From Rhodocyclaceae bacterium (lineage in GTDB: Bacteria > Pseudomonadota > Gammaproteobacteria > Burkholderiales > Rhodocyclaceae), in the NCBI GenBank assembly GCA_013388985.1, contig JACAEF010000022.1, positions 62,001-126,000 of the forward strand: a stretch of 64,000 nucleotides of DNA, read 5' to 3'. The position numbers and the translations under genes are program-made. This document shows positions 27,435-36,582 of this stretch, piece by piece. How positions within the stretch are numbered: the first letter of the stretch is position 1; every line of letters starts with the position of its first letter. A model generated the notes under the pieces. It was not told the DNA's origin and did not search any database. It saw nothing but the letters and a program-made list of their open reading frames with translations.

Positions 27435-29054
27435 TTAACGGCTCTTGCGCCGCCGATAAGCCTGCAACAGGGCGGGCGAAATGGCGCCAATTGCAAGTAA
27501 CAGAGCCAATGCATCGCCCCAGCGCACATAGGGTGTGACGCCGGTGAAACCCTGCGCCTCGACGACGAGCGCCCCGCGGGTGAAAGGCGGCAGGCTGCCC
27601 ACCACCCGGCCGTCCGGCGCGATCGCCGCGGTGATGCCGGTGTTCGTCGCCCGCAGCATCATGCGGCCGGTCTCGAGCGCGCGCATGCGGGAAATCTGCA
27701 AGTGCTGCGGCTGGGCGAGCGAATGGCCGAACCAGGCGGTATTGGATAGATTGACGAGCAGCGTCGCTTCGGGCAGCGCAGCGATGATTTCGTTGCCGAA
27801 TAGGTCTTCGTAACAGATGTTCGGCGCGACCCGCTGCCCGGCGATTTCGAGTGGCCGCTGGCGCGGCGGCCCGGCCGAGAAGTCGGTCATCGGGATGTGC
27901 ACGAGCGCGAAGAACCACCCGAAGCCCGGCGGCACGTATTCGCCGAAGGGCACCAGATGGCGTTTCGCATAACTTTGCAAAGTCGGCGCTGACGGGACGG
28001 CACGGGGGATGACGTCGCGAGCAGCGGAGGGGGACCCGCCGAAGGCGGGGGCGTAGCGACCGCGAGCGGCGCCAGCCGCCGACCCCAACGGCGAAGAATG
28101 TTCCGCAGGCGGTAAGGAGGCGGCGACTGCGCCATTCACATAGCCGCCGTCGCGGTGGCGGATCGCGATGCCGATGAGCGCGTCGCCGTGCTGCGTCAAG
28201 GCGGCCAGCACCTCGCGTGGCAGGTCGTCGAAGAACAGCGGAATCGAGGTTTCCGGCAGCACCGTGAGCCGGGCGGGATTTTCCTGCGCCAGCCGCGTGT
28301 AGGTGTCGATCGATAACGGCAGGTTCTCCGGCACCCATTTCAGGCTCTGCGGGATGTCGCCCTGCAGCAGGCTCACCTTGAACGGCGCGCCGACGGGCTG
28401 CGTCCACTCCATGCCGCGCAAGAGCTGCCCCACGCCGGCGAGAAGGCCCACTGCGACCAGCACGCCCGTCGTGCGCGCCCAACTCGCCGTGCCGTAGGCG
28501 AACAAGGCGGCGGTGAGCGCGACGAGAAAATTCATGCCGTGAATCCCCAGCACCGGCGCGAAGCCGGCGAGCGGATTCGGCGGCGTGGCCGAATATCCGA
28601 TCGCGAGCCACGGAAAGCCGGTGAAAGCCCAGCCGCGCAAGCCTTCCGACAGCGTCCACAGACCGGCCAAGGCGAGCGCGTTCCGCCAAAATTCGGCGCT
28701 GGCGGGACGGCCGCTTGCCGTCCCGCCGCCCGCCCGGAGACGGCACGACAGATAACCCGCCAGTGCAGGAAACAGCGCGAGATAGGCGCAGAACAGCACG
28801 GTGGCGGCGATGGCGAGCGGCGCCGCCATGCCGCCGACATCATGGAGGCTGACATAGACCCATGAGACGCCGGCGAGGAAGAAGCCCAGGCCCCAGGCGA
28901 AGCCCAGCCCTGCCGCCGCGCGGGCCGAGGGCGCGCGCTGCCAGAGCCGGAACAGCAGCGCGAGCGTGAATACCGGCAGCGCGAAGAGCTCGAACGGCGC
29001 GAAGCCGAGGATAGTCGTGGCTCCCAGCGCCGCCGCGAACAGCGCTGGCCTCAT
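27435..29054 (-). CDS. lnt: Apolipoprotein N-acyltransferase with repeat-derived insertions
   Basis: 539-residue membrane enzyme completing lipoprotein acylation. There are several N-terminal membrane helices, then a nitrilase-like domain with the catalytic Glu (LPETSIP), Lys ([12 protein letters not shown]) and Cys (NICYEDLFG). About 45 residues that related enzymes lack come directly before the catalytic Lys and are encoded by R2 (28016-28073) plus R1 (27978-28003): [12 protein letters not shown] then AVPSAPTL. A second R1 lies in the loop after membrane helix 3 (GRPASAEFW). The frame stays open, so the protein is probably functional despite the additions. ATG overlaps the corC stop. Confidence 0.94.
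   Translation of the reverse strand: MRPALFAAALGATTILGFAPFELFALPVFTLALLFRLWQRAPSARAAAGLGFAWGLGFFLAGVSWVYVSLHDVGGMAAPLAIAATVLFCAYLALFPALAGYLSCRLRAGGGTASGRPASAEFWRNALALAGLWTLSEGLRGWAFTGFPWLAIGYSATPPNPLAGFAPVLGIHGMNFLVALTAALFAYGTASWARTTGVLVAVGLLAGVGQLLRGMEWTQPVGAPFKVSLLQGDIPQSLKWVPENLPLSIDTYTRLAQENPARLTVLPETSIPLFFDDLPREVLAALTQHGDALIGIAIRHRDGGYVNGAVAASLPPAEHSSPLGSAAGAARGRYAPAFGGSPSAARDVIPRAVPSAPTLQSYAKRHLVPFGEYVPPGFGWFFALVHIPMTDFSAGPPRQRPLEIAGQRVAPNICYEDLFGNEIIAALPEATLLVNLSNTAWFGHSLAQPQHLQISRMRALETGRMMLRATNTGITAAIAPDGRVVGSLPPFTRGALVVEAQGFTGVTPYVRWGDALALLLAIGAISPALLQAYRRRKSR
27978..28003 (+). repeat. R1 copy inside lnt, near the catalytic lysine
   Basis: 26-bp R1 with two mismatches, read on the minus strand as AVPSAPTLQ, three residues before YAKRH. 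Confidence 0.85.
28016..28073 (-). repeat. R2 repeat (58 bp) inside lnt
   Basis: 58 bp, same length and frame as the rlpA copy, read as [19 protein letters not shown]. Confidence 0.85.
28688..28727 (+). repeat. R1 copy with inverted half copy inside lnt
   Basis: R1 (28688-28713, three mismatches) followed by an inverted half copy. GGCGGGACGGC (28701-28711) and GCCGTCCCGCC (28717-28727) form a perfect 11-bp stem with a 5-base loop inside the coding sequence. Read as GRPASAEFW, a second frame of R1. Confidence 0.85.
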
Positions 29055-29896
29055 GAGGCGGAATCGAGCGGCAGCCGCTTTTGCGGATCGACCAGCAGGG
29101 TGTGCACGCGCCGGCTGTCGGCGCGCAGCACCTGGAAGCGCAGCCCGTCGATGACGATCGTCTCGTTGCGCTTGGGCAAGCGGCCGAGCTGCTTGATCAC
29201 CAGGCCGCCGACCGTGTCGAACTCCTCGTCGGAGAAATGCGTGTCGAAAGCGGCGTTGAAGTCGGCGATCTCGGTGGTCGCCTTGACGCGGTAGCGGCCG
29301 GCGTTGTCGAGCACGATGTTGCCCACCGTTTCGTCGAAATCGTATTCGTCCTCGATGTCGCCGACGATCTGCTCGAGTACGTCCTCGATGGTGACCAGGC
29401 CCGCGACGCCGCCGTATTCATCGACGACGATCGCCATGTGGTTGCGCGAGGCGCGGAATTCCCTGAGCAGCACGTTGAGGCGCTTCGATTCGGGGATGAA
29501 CACCGCCGGCCGCAGGCTGTCGCGCAGGTCGAATTCGCGGCCGGCGAAGGGGCGCAGCAGGTCCTTGGCGAGCAGGATGCCGATCACGTCATCCTTGCTC
29601 TCGCCGATCGCGGGAAAGCGCGAGTGCGCGGTGTCGAGCGCGAAATCGACGATCTTTTCCAGCGGGTCGTGGATCGAGACGACGTCCATCTGCGCGCGCG
29701 GCACCATGATGTCGCGCACCTGCATCTCCGAAACCGCCAGCGCGCCCTCGATGATCGACAGCGCGTCGGCGTCCATCAGGTTGCGGTCGTGCGCCTTGCG
29801 CAGCAGTTGCAACAATTGCTCGCGGTCTTCGGGCTCGCCGAGCAGCAAGAGCGAAAGGCGTTCCAGCAACGATGGGCGACTTCGGGAAGGGTCCAT
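29051..29896 (-). CDS. corC: CorC/HlyC-family CBS-domain protein
   Basis: 281 residues: a short N-terminus, two CBS domains (VRDIMVPRAQMDVVSI and HMAIVVDEYGGVAGLVTIED) and a C-terminal CorC/HlyC domain (RYRVKATTEIADFNAAF). The family is linked to Mg/Co efflux; it lacks membrane segments itself. It lies in the conserved phoH-ybeY-corC-lnt order, with ybeY ending 4 bp upstream and lnt overlapping by ATGA. Confidence 0.92.
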   Translation of the reverse strand: MDPSRSRPSLLERLSLLLLGEPEDREQLLQLLRKAHDRNLMDADALSIIEGALAVSEMQVRDIMVPRAQMDVVSIHDPLEKIVDFALDTAHSRFPAIGESKDDVIGILLAKDLLRPFAGREFDLRDSLRPAVFIPESKRLNVLLREFRASRNHMAIVVDEYGGVAGLVTIEDVLEQIVGDIEDEYDFDETVGNIVLDNAGRYRVKATTEIADFNAAFDTHFSDEEFDTVGGLVIKQLGRLPKRNETIVIDGLRFQVLRADSRRVHTLLVDPQKRLPLDSAS

Positions 29897-29899
29897 GGG

Positions 29900-30343
29900 T
29901 CAGCGGTAAGGATCGGGAATGCGGAAGCGGGCGAGGATCGCACGCTCGCGCGCTTCCATGCGCAGCGCGTCGCGCTCGTTCGTCTCGTGGTCGTATCCCT
30001 GCAGATGAAGCATACCATGCACCACCATGTGGGCGAGGTGCGCCCTGAACGGCTTGCCCTGCTCTTTCGCTTCGCGCCGCACCACCGGCAGGCAGATCAC
30101 CAGATCGCCGATCACCGGCTCGTCTTCATAGACGAAGGAGAGCACGTTGGTCGCGTAATCCTTGCCGCGGAAAGCGCGGTTGAGGCGTCGCCCCTCGGCC
30201 GTATCGACGAAGCGCACCGTGACGGTCACCGGCATCTCCTGCGCCGCGCGCGCCCAGCGGCGCACCTGCGCGCGATCCGGCACCTCCTCGCCCGCGACCG
30301 CGTATTGCACGGCGAGATGCAGCTCAGGTCTGTTCGCGTTCAT
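29900..30343 (-). CDS. ybeY: Endoribonuclease YbeY
   Basis: 147-residue metalloendonuclease for 16S rRNA 3'-end maturation and 70S quality control. The zinc motif H-x3-H-x5-H appears as HMVVHGMLHLQGYDHE; FRGKDYATNVLSF is the other family mark. ATG 30341-30343 lies 20 bases inside the end of phoH, so the two are coupled. Confidence 0.96.
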   Translation of the reverse strand: MNANRPELHLAVQYAVAGEEVPDRAQVRRWARAAQEMPVTVTVRFVDTAEGRRLNRAFRGKDYATNVLSFVYEDEPVIGDLVICLPVVRREAKEQGKPFRAHLAHMVVHGMLHLQGYDHETNERDALRMEARERAILARFRIPDPYR

Positions 30344-31265
30344 AGGCAGCGACGATGCGCGCCACCAGCGGATGGCGTACGACATCGGAGGCATCGAATT
30401 CGGTGAACGCCAGGCCGCGCACCTGCGCCAGGATACGGCGCGCCTCGACGAGGCCCGATTTCTGCCCTTTCGGCAGATCCATCTGCGTCACGTCGCCGGT
30501 GATCACGGCCTTGGTGCCGATGCCGATGCGCGTCAGGAACATCTTCATCTGCTCGGGCGTGGTGTTCTGCGCCTCGTCGAGAATGATGAAGGCATGGTTG
30601 AGAGTGCGCCCGCGCATGTAGGCCAAGGGAGCGACCTCGATCGCCTGCTTCTCGAACAGGCGCGAGACCTTGTCGAAGCCCATCAGGTCGTAGAGCGCAT
30701 CGTAGAGCGGCCGCAGATAAGGATCAACTTTCTGCGCCAGATCGCCAGGCAAAAAGCCCAGACGCTCGCCGGCTTCGACCGCCGGCCGGGTGAGCACGAT
30801 GCGCTGCACCAGCTCGCGTTCGAAGGCATCGACCGCGCTGGCGACGGCCAGATAGGTCTTGCCGGTGCCCGCCGGCCCGATGCCGAAGGTGATGTCGTGT
30901 TCCTGGATGTTCTTCAGATACTCGACCTGATGCGGCGTGCGGCCATGCAGATCGGGCTTTCTCGTCAGCAGGCCGGCGGCGGGTTGCGGAATCTCGCCGC
31001 GGTTTCGCAGCTCGATCAGGCCGAGCTGGATGTCGTCGACCGACAAGGGCGTGGCCGCCAGTGCATAGAAATGGCGCAGCGCCGCCGCCGCGAGCCGCGC
31101 CTGGGCAGGTTCGCCGCTGATCCGGCAATGTTCGCCGCGGCGCGTCAGCAGGACGTCGAAGGCCAGCTCGATCTGGCGCAGGTTTTCATCGAGCGCGCCG
31201 CAGAGATTCGCCAGCCGGACGTTGTCGAGCGGCTGCAGTTCGACGGAAAGGCTTTTGGTTTTCAC
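30324..31265 (-). CDS. phoH: PhoH-family ATPase
   Basis: 313-residue PhoH-like (YbeZ) protein that works with YbeY. Walker A is GPAGTGKTYLA, Walker B FIILDEAQNT, followed by TRIGIGTKAVITGD. An N-terminal KH-like region (residues about 1-80) is present. The start is GTG at 31263-31265. R1 copy 31268-31293 lies in the 33-bp gap upstream of it. Confidence 0.94.
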   Translation of the reverse strand: MKTKSLSVELQPLDNVRLANLCGALDENLRQIELAFDVLLTRRGEHCRISGEPAQARLAAAALRHFYALAATPLSVDDIQLGLIELRNRGEIPQPAAGLLTRKPDLHGRTPHQVEYLKNIQEHDITFGIGPAGTGKTYLAVASAVDAFERELVQRIVLTRPAVEAGERLGFLPGDLAQKVDPYLRPLYDALYDLMGFDKVSRLFEKQAIEVAPLAYMRGRTLNHAFIILDEAQNTTPEQMKMFLTRIGIGTKAVITGDVTQMDLPKGQKSGLVEARRILAQVRGLAFTEFDASDVVRHPLVARIVAAYEREQT

Positions 31266-31267
31266 GC

Positions 31268-31293
31268 GTGCCGTGCCGCCAGCGCCGAATTTT
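31268..31293 (-). repeat. R1 copy between an unknown gene and phoH
   Basis: 26-bp R1 with two mismatches, starting 3 bp before the phoH start and ending 5 bp from the stop of the upstream gene. Confidence 0.85.
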
Positions 31294-31298
31294 TCCGC

Positions 31299-31649
31299 TC
31301 AGCGGTTATCGGCCAGCGCGGCTTCCGCCGGGGAGAGGATCCAGACCCGCTGCACGGCGCCGAGACCATCGGTCTGGTAGCGCACCAAGGCGGGCCCGAC
31401 GACCATCATCGGCGGAATCGTCATGTTGTATTCGTTGCGGATCACGACGCCGGGCGAGAGCGGATAGGTCTGACCGTCGATCTGCACCTGGCCGTTGGCG
31501 GGCGTACCCATCACGCCTCGCTTCGCCTCCAGGGGCAGATGGCGCACCAGCCCGGTGGCCGGGGGCGGCACGGAGGGGGTCAAGGCCGATTCGACGGCCG
31601 AGCCGATGGCGGAACCGATGATCGCGGCGCTGATGGGATCGAGTGGCAT
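31299..31649 (-). CDS. Conserved hypothetical protein with glycine-zipper-like N-terminus
   Basis: 116 residues, not recognised. The N-terminus AAIIGSAIGSAVESAL is small-residue rich, followed by a proline linker and a soluble region (QVQIDGQTYPLSPGVVIRNE and VQRVWILSP). No signal peptide. It is upstream of phoH on the same strand and divergent from mscL with 85 bp between. The ATG is at 31647-31649. Confidence 0.6.
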   Translation of the reverse strand: MPLDPISAAIIGSAIGSAVESALTPSVPPPATGLVRHLPLEAKRGVMGTPANGQVQIDGQTYPLSPGVVIRNEYNMTIPPMMVVGPALVRYQTDGLGAVQRVWILSPAEAALADNR

Positions 31650-31734
31650 CGCTTCATGATAATCGTTTTGCCGGCCGACGGGAACATATCCATCTTTGAT
31701 ATATTGCCAGCTCGACAACCGCGAGGAGGTGAAA

Positions 31735-32166
31735 ATGGGCGGCTTCTTCAAGGAGTTCCGTGAATTCGCGATCAAGGGCAACGTCATGGATCTGGCCGTC
31801 GGCGTGATCATCGGCGGCGCCTTCGGCAAGATCGTCGATTCGGTGGTCGGCGATCTGATCATGCCGCTCGTCGGCCGTGTCGTCGGCGGGCTGGATTTCA
31901 GCAACTACTTCATCCCCTTGAAGGAAGTGCCGCCCGGAGTCGCAATGACGCTCGCCGAGGTGAAAAAAGCCGGCGTGCCGGTGTTCGCCTACGGCAGCTT
32001 CCTCACCGTGCTGCTCAACTTCCTGATCCTCGCCTTCATCATCTTCGTGATGGTCAAGCAGATCAACCGTCTGAAGCGCGAGGAAGCCGCCGCGCCCCCC
32101 GCACCGCCGCCCACACCGGAAGACATCGTGCTGCTGCGCGAGATCCGCGACGCGCTGAAAAAATAA
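31735..32166 (+). CDS. mscL: Large-conductance mechanosensitive channel MscL
   Basis: 143-residue pentameric channel that opens on membrane tension during osmotic downshock. The N-terminal amphipathic helix and TM1 ([20 protein letters not shown] then [13 protein letters not shown]), TM2 ([21 protein letters not shown]) and the C-terminal helical bundle ([15 protein letters not shown]) are all visible. A strong ribosome site GAGGAGGTG is present. Confidence 0.98.
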   Translation: MGGFFKEFREFAIKGNVMDLAVGVIIGGAFGKIVDSVVGDLIMPLVGRVVGGLDFSNYFIPLKEVPPGVAMTLAEVKKAGVPVFAYGSFLTVLLNFLILAFIIFVMVKQINRLKREEAAAPPAPPPTPEDIVLLREIRDALKK

Positions 32167-32171
32167 CCCGG

Positions 32172-32804
32172 TCAGTCGGCGACGAACGGATTGCTGCGCC
32201 GCTCGTCGCCGAAGGTCGACATCGGCCCATGACCTGGGATGAAGGCGTAATCGTCGCCGAGCGCAAACAGCTTCGCGCGGATCGAGTGGATCAGCGCCGC
32301 GTGATCGCCACGCGGAAAGTCCGTGCGGCCGATCGAGCCGGCGAACAGCACATCGCCGACGATCGCCAGCTTCGATGGCCGGTGGATGTAGCAGACATGG
32401 CCCGGCGTATGGCCGGGCGTGTGCAGCACGTCGAGGACGAGCCCGCCCACTTTCACCACATCGCCGTCTTCGAGCCAGCGATCGGGCACGAGCGCCGGCG
32501 TGGCCGGAAAGCCGAACATGCGGCACTGTTCGGGCAGCGCATCGAGCCAGAAGGCCTCCTCGCGCTGCGGCCCTTCGATCGGCACGCCCAGGCGGGTGGC
32601 GAGCGCCGCCGCGCCGCCGACGTGGTCGATATGGCCGTGCGTCAGCAGAATCCTCTCCACCTTCAGGTCGCGCGCGGCGATTTCCGCCAGGATGTCCGCC
32701 ACGTCCCCGCCCGGATCGACCACCGCCGCATGGCGCGTGGCCGGTTCCCAGAGCAGGCTGCAGTTCTGTTCGAAAGGCGTTACGGGCAAAATGGCGTATT
32801 CCAT
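32172..32804 (-). CDS. YcbL-type metallo-beta-lactamase fold hydrolase (glyoxalase II-like)
   Basis: 210 residues with zinc motif [10 protein letters not shown], then [30 protein letters not shown] and [19 protein letters not shown]. This is the small glyoxalase-II-like group (YcbL), thiolester hydrolases without the full C-terminal domain. ATG 32802-32804. Convergent with mscL (5 bp between the stops) and divergent from the ABC transporter genes. Confidence 0.88.
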   Translation of the reverse strand: MEYAILPVTPFEQNCSLLWEPATRHAAVVDPGGDVADILAEIAARDLKVERILLTHGHIDHVGGAAALATRLGVPIEGPQREEAFWLDALPEQCRMFGFPATPALVPDRWLEDGDVVKVGGLVLDVLHTPGHTPGHVCYIHRPSKLAIVGDVLFAGSIGRTDFPRGDHAALIHSIRAKLFALGDDYAFIPGHGPMSTFGDERRSNPFVAD

Positions 32805-32826
32805 GGCCGCGATGTTATCCGATCCA

Positions 32827-33596
<770 letters not shown>

Positions 33597-33597
<1 letters not shown>

Positions 33598-34373
33598 TGG
33601 ATACCCGGTTCCCCGTCCTCTCCTGGCGCGCGCTCTCGGTCTTCCGCCGCAACCTGCTGGTGTGGCGAAAGCTCGCGCTGCCCTCGATCCTCGGCAACCT
33701 CGCCGATCCGATGATCTACCTGTTCGGTCTCGGTTATGGCCTCGGCGGCCTGTTGCCGCCGATCGAGGGCATGCCCTACATCGCCTTCCTCGCCGCCGGC
33801 ACGGTGTGCGCCTCGACGATGAACGCCGCCTCCTTCGAGGCGCTCTATTCCGCGTTCTCGCGCATGCAGGTGCAGCGCACCTGGGAAGCGATCATCAATG
33901 CGCCACTGCTGCTCGACGACGTGCTCGCCGGCGAATGCCTGTGGGCCGCCGCGAAGGCCAGCCTCTCCGGCGTGGCGATCCTCGCGGTGATCTGGGCGCT
34001 CGGCTTTGTTGCCGGACCGCTCGCGTACTGGGCGCTGCCGGCGATCTTCCTCACCGGCCTGTGTTTCGCGGCGCTCGGCCTGATCATCACCGCGCTCTCG
34101 CCGTCGTTCGATTTCTTCATGTATTACTTCACGCTGTTCATCACGCCGATGACATTGGTCAGCGGCGTGTTCTTCCCGGTCGACCAGCTGCCGGCATTCA
34201 TCCAGGCCATCTCCGCCTGGCTGCCGCTCACGCACTCGGTGGCGCTGATCCGACCCTTGATCTTCGGCCAGCAACCCGCCCATCCGCTGCTGAACATCGC
34301 CGTTCTGACGGCCATCACTCTCGTGGCGTTCTGGGTTGCGATCCGTCTGGCGCGACGGCGGTTTCTGGCATGA
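33597..34373 (+). CDS. ABC transporter permease (NodJ type)
   Basis: 258-residue ABC-2 permease with six membrane segments (for example PYIAFLAAGTVCASTMNAASF and FMYYFTLFITPMTLVSGVFFP). It is the NodJ-like partner of the preceding ATPase and shares the operon. No nod genes are near, so a nodulation role is not implied. Confidence 0.92.
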
Positions 34374-34481
34374 GCCCCCTTCAACACAGCGGCGCGCACG
34401 ACGATGCGAAAGGAAGGAGTCGTTTTACCCTTCATTTCCTTTGCCATCGTCGATTTATTCCACTATTATGATGTGGTCTTT

Positions 34482-35258
34482 ATGACGCTTCTCAGCTTAC
34501 GGCAGGGTCCCGTGATACCAGAGGCCGAACCCAACGAACACCCGCTCGTGCAGGTGGAGGGCGATGCATACGCCTCGCCGGGAAAATTCGACGCGCTCGA
34601 TGCTGCCTGGGACCCCGCCTTCCATGACTACGCCGGGCATCTTTTTCCGGTGAGGTTGCACAGGTCCCAATTGAAACGGTTGCTGGAATCGTTCAAGTAT
34701 CGTTTGGGGCGTCATCCGCGTGATCTCGTCAGCCATGTTCGCTGTATTTTCCTTGCCCGCGCGCTCGCCGATGCGGATGCCACGTTCGAGGCCTGCAAGG
34801 CGCTGTTTCAGGTCCTTGCCGGCAAGGGACAGGGCTTACGCGCCCACGTGCTGCGTGAATGCGCCGCGGTGTTGGGCGAAGCGCGGCTGCAACGGCTGGA
34901 ATCGCTCGGCCAGCCCGGGCCGTCGAGCGCTGGCGACCTGCTTTTTCCCAGTCATCCCATCGTTATTTGCGATGCGCAGCCCAGAGCGGAGGGAAACGAC
35001 ACACTCGATGCCCTCGGCGAAGCGCATGACTTCCTCGAAAACGGACAGGTCGCAGAAGCACGGCACTGTCTCGAAAACCACCTCTTGCAAGCGCCTGGCG
35101 ATCGTGAGGCACATACACTGCTGCTCGAGATCTATCGCCGCGCCAACGACCGCGCAGCCTTGGACGCAATGCGTTCCCGTCTGCCGGACCTGCCGCAGGA
35201 AATCGCCGACTTGTGGGCGGCAGCAGCGATGACGATGGCTCAACCCACTGCGACCTGA
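34482..35258 (+). CDS. TPR/FimV-C-like cytoplasmic protein, first gene of the GTPase signalling operon
   Basis: 258 residues, not firmly recognised. The C-terminal part (LDALGEAHDFLENGQVAEAR ... LLQAPGDREAHTLLLEIYRR) is a tetratricopeptide pair resembling the FimV C-terminal domain; a conserved-looking core spans residues 40-130. No signal peptide or membrane segment. ATG 34482-34484 follows an AT-rich leader (34420-34480), the probable operon promoter region. Four bp separate it from the next gene. A scaffold role in polar or pilus-linked signalling is inferred only. Confidence 0.65.
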   Translation: MTLLSLRQGPVIPEAEPNEHPLVQVEGDAYASPGKFDALDAAWDPAFHDYAGHLFPVRLHRSQLKRLLESFKYRLGRHPRDLVSHVRCIFLARALADADATFEACKALFQVLAGKGQGLRAHVLRECAAVLGEARLQRLESLGQPGPSSAGDLLFPSHPIVICDAQPRAEGNDTLDALGEAHDFLENGQVAEARHCLENHLLQAPGDREAHTLLLEIYRRANDRAALDAMRSRLPDLPQEIADLWAAAAMTMAQPTAT

Positions 35259-35262
35259 CGAC

Positions 35263-36582
35263 ATGACACACGCAGAGCGACCGATCAAGATCGATTTCGT
35301 CGGGGTCAGCAAGCGCATGCGCACGACCTACGAAATGGCGCTCGCCACCCGCCGCGACAACCCGTTCATTCCGGTTTCCTTGGGCGAGACGGCCCAGATC
35401 GTCATGGTCGATATCGACGGAGCCGGAGCGACCGACAGCTGGCGCGACTACAAGGCACGACATCCCGAATGCATTTCCATCGCCATCAGCGCTACCCGCG
35501 AGGCCGTGGAAGGCCACTTGACCACGTTGCGCAAGCCGGTGCGGCACGAGGAATTTCTCGCCGCGCTGACGAAGGCCGCGAAGATACTGCGCGCCAAGGA
35601 ACCCCCTGCTCATCACCACGGCAGAACCGGTGCGGCGACTCACCACCGTCGCCAGGACATTCATGCCGGTGCCCAGGCTACCCGGCCGCCTGACATTGCC
35701 GGCACGCCGGCCCCGCAACACCCGATCGCCGCGACTTCCGCCCCCGTTCCCGAAAAACGGAACGAAGCGTCAACGGCCGCGGTCGGCCGGAAAGAGATGC
35801 GCGGGGGCGATCATGCCGAATCGTTGCCGGACAGCGAACCCGATACCCAGACGATCACGCTGCGGCTCAGACCGGCCAAAACAGCCGCCAGCAGCGGAGC
35901 CACCCAAAAGACGGAAGCACTCGATCCGGCTTGGTGGAAAAAGTTGCGGATGAGCAGTCATAGCCGCCTGCTGGGACATCTCCGGCACGCCGTGAACCAA
36001 GCCCAGGAAACCCGCCGGCCGTGCGCATTGTTTTATCGCGGGGAACTGCTGCTCATCGTCAGCGCGGACGGCAAGCGGGTAGAACTCCACGAAAGCGAAG
36101 GCTTGCTCGAAAGGCTCGCGGCACTGGCCATCCCGGCCGACGCCGTGACATTGCTCCCCCGCCCGGGGGACGAAGCGGCGGGGAACACCGGCCAGCCGAT
36201 CGAGTCCCTCTTATGGAAGATGGGCCAGTGGACCTATCGCGGTCACATGCCCATCGAACTCGATCCCCGGATGCCGTATTGCCTGCACCGCTGGCCGAAT
36301 CTGACCCGTCTGGGAGGCTCCGCCCACGCCATGCGGCTGGCCGCGATGTTCGTTCGTCAACCCATGACCATCACGTATGCCGCGACACGGCTCGGCATCG
36401 CGCCGCTGGAAGTCGTCGGTTTTTGCGCCTGCGCCCACAGCGCACGATTGCTGGTGCCAGCAAAACAGGGCGCAGAGAGCCCCATCGAAGTCAACGAAGC
36501 CAGCGAGGAAATGCCGCAGCCTCCCGTCGAAAGATCGATGCTGCGCAGGTTCGCGGGTTATCTGCGCCGTCTGATGACATGA
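35263..36582 (+). CDS. Receiver-like protein with C-terminal unknown domain
   Basis: 439 residues in three parts: an N-terminal receiver-like fold (residues 8-110; IKIDFVGVSKRM ... IVMVDIDG ... ISIAISA ... LRKPVRHEEFLAAL, with Asp at the phospho-site position and a KP pair); a long Pro/Ala/His-rich disordered linker (about 115-225); and a C-terminal domain with WWKKLRMSSHSRLLGHLRHA and YCLHRWPNLTRLGGSAHAMRLA. Without an obvious acidic pocket it may be a pseudo-receiver. Its TGA overlaps the kinase-GTPase ATG. Confidence 0.65.
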   Translation: MTHAERPIKIDFVGVSKRMRTTYEMALATRRDNPFIPVSLGETAQIVMVDIDGAGATDSWRDYKARHPECISIAISATREAVEGHLTTLRKPVRHEEFLAALTKAAKILRAKEPPAHHHGRTGAATHHRRQDIHAGAQATRPPDIAGTPAPQHPIAATSAPVPEKRNEASTAAVGRKEMRGGDHAESLPDSEPDTQTITLRLRPAKTAASSGATQKTEALDPAWWKKLRMSSHSRLLGHLRHAVNQAQETRRPCALFYRGELLLIVSADGKRVELHESEGLLERLAALAIPADAVTLLPRPGDEAAGNTGQPIESLLWKMGQWTYRGHMPIELDPRMPYCLHRWPNLTRLGGSAHAMRLAAMFVRQPMTITYAATRLGIAPLEVVGFCACAHSARLLVPAKQGAESPIEVNEASEEMPQPPVERSMLRRFAGYLRRLMT

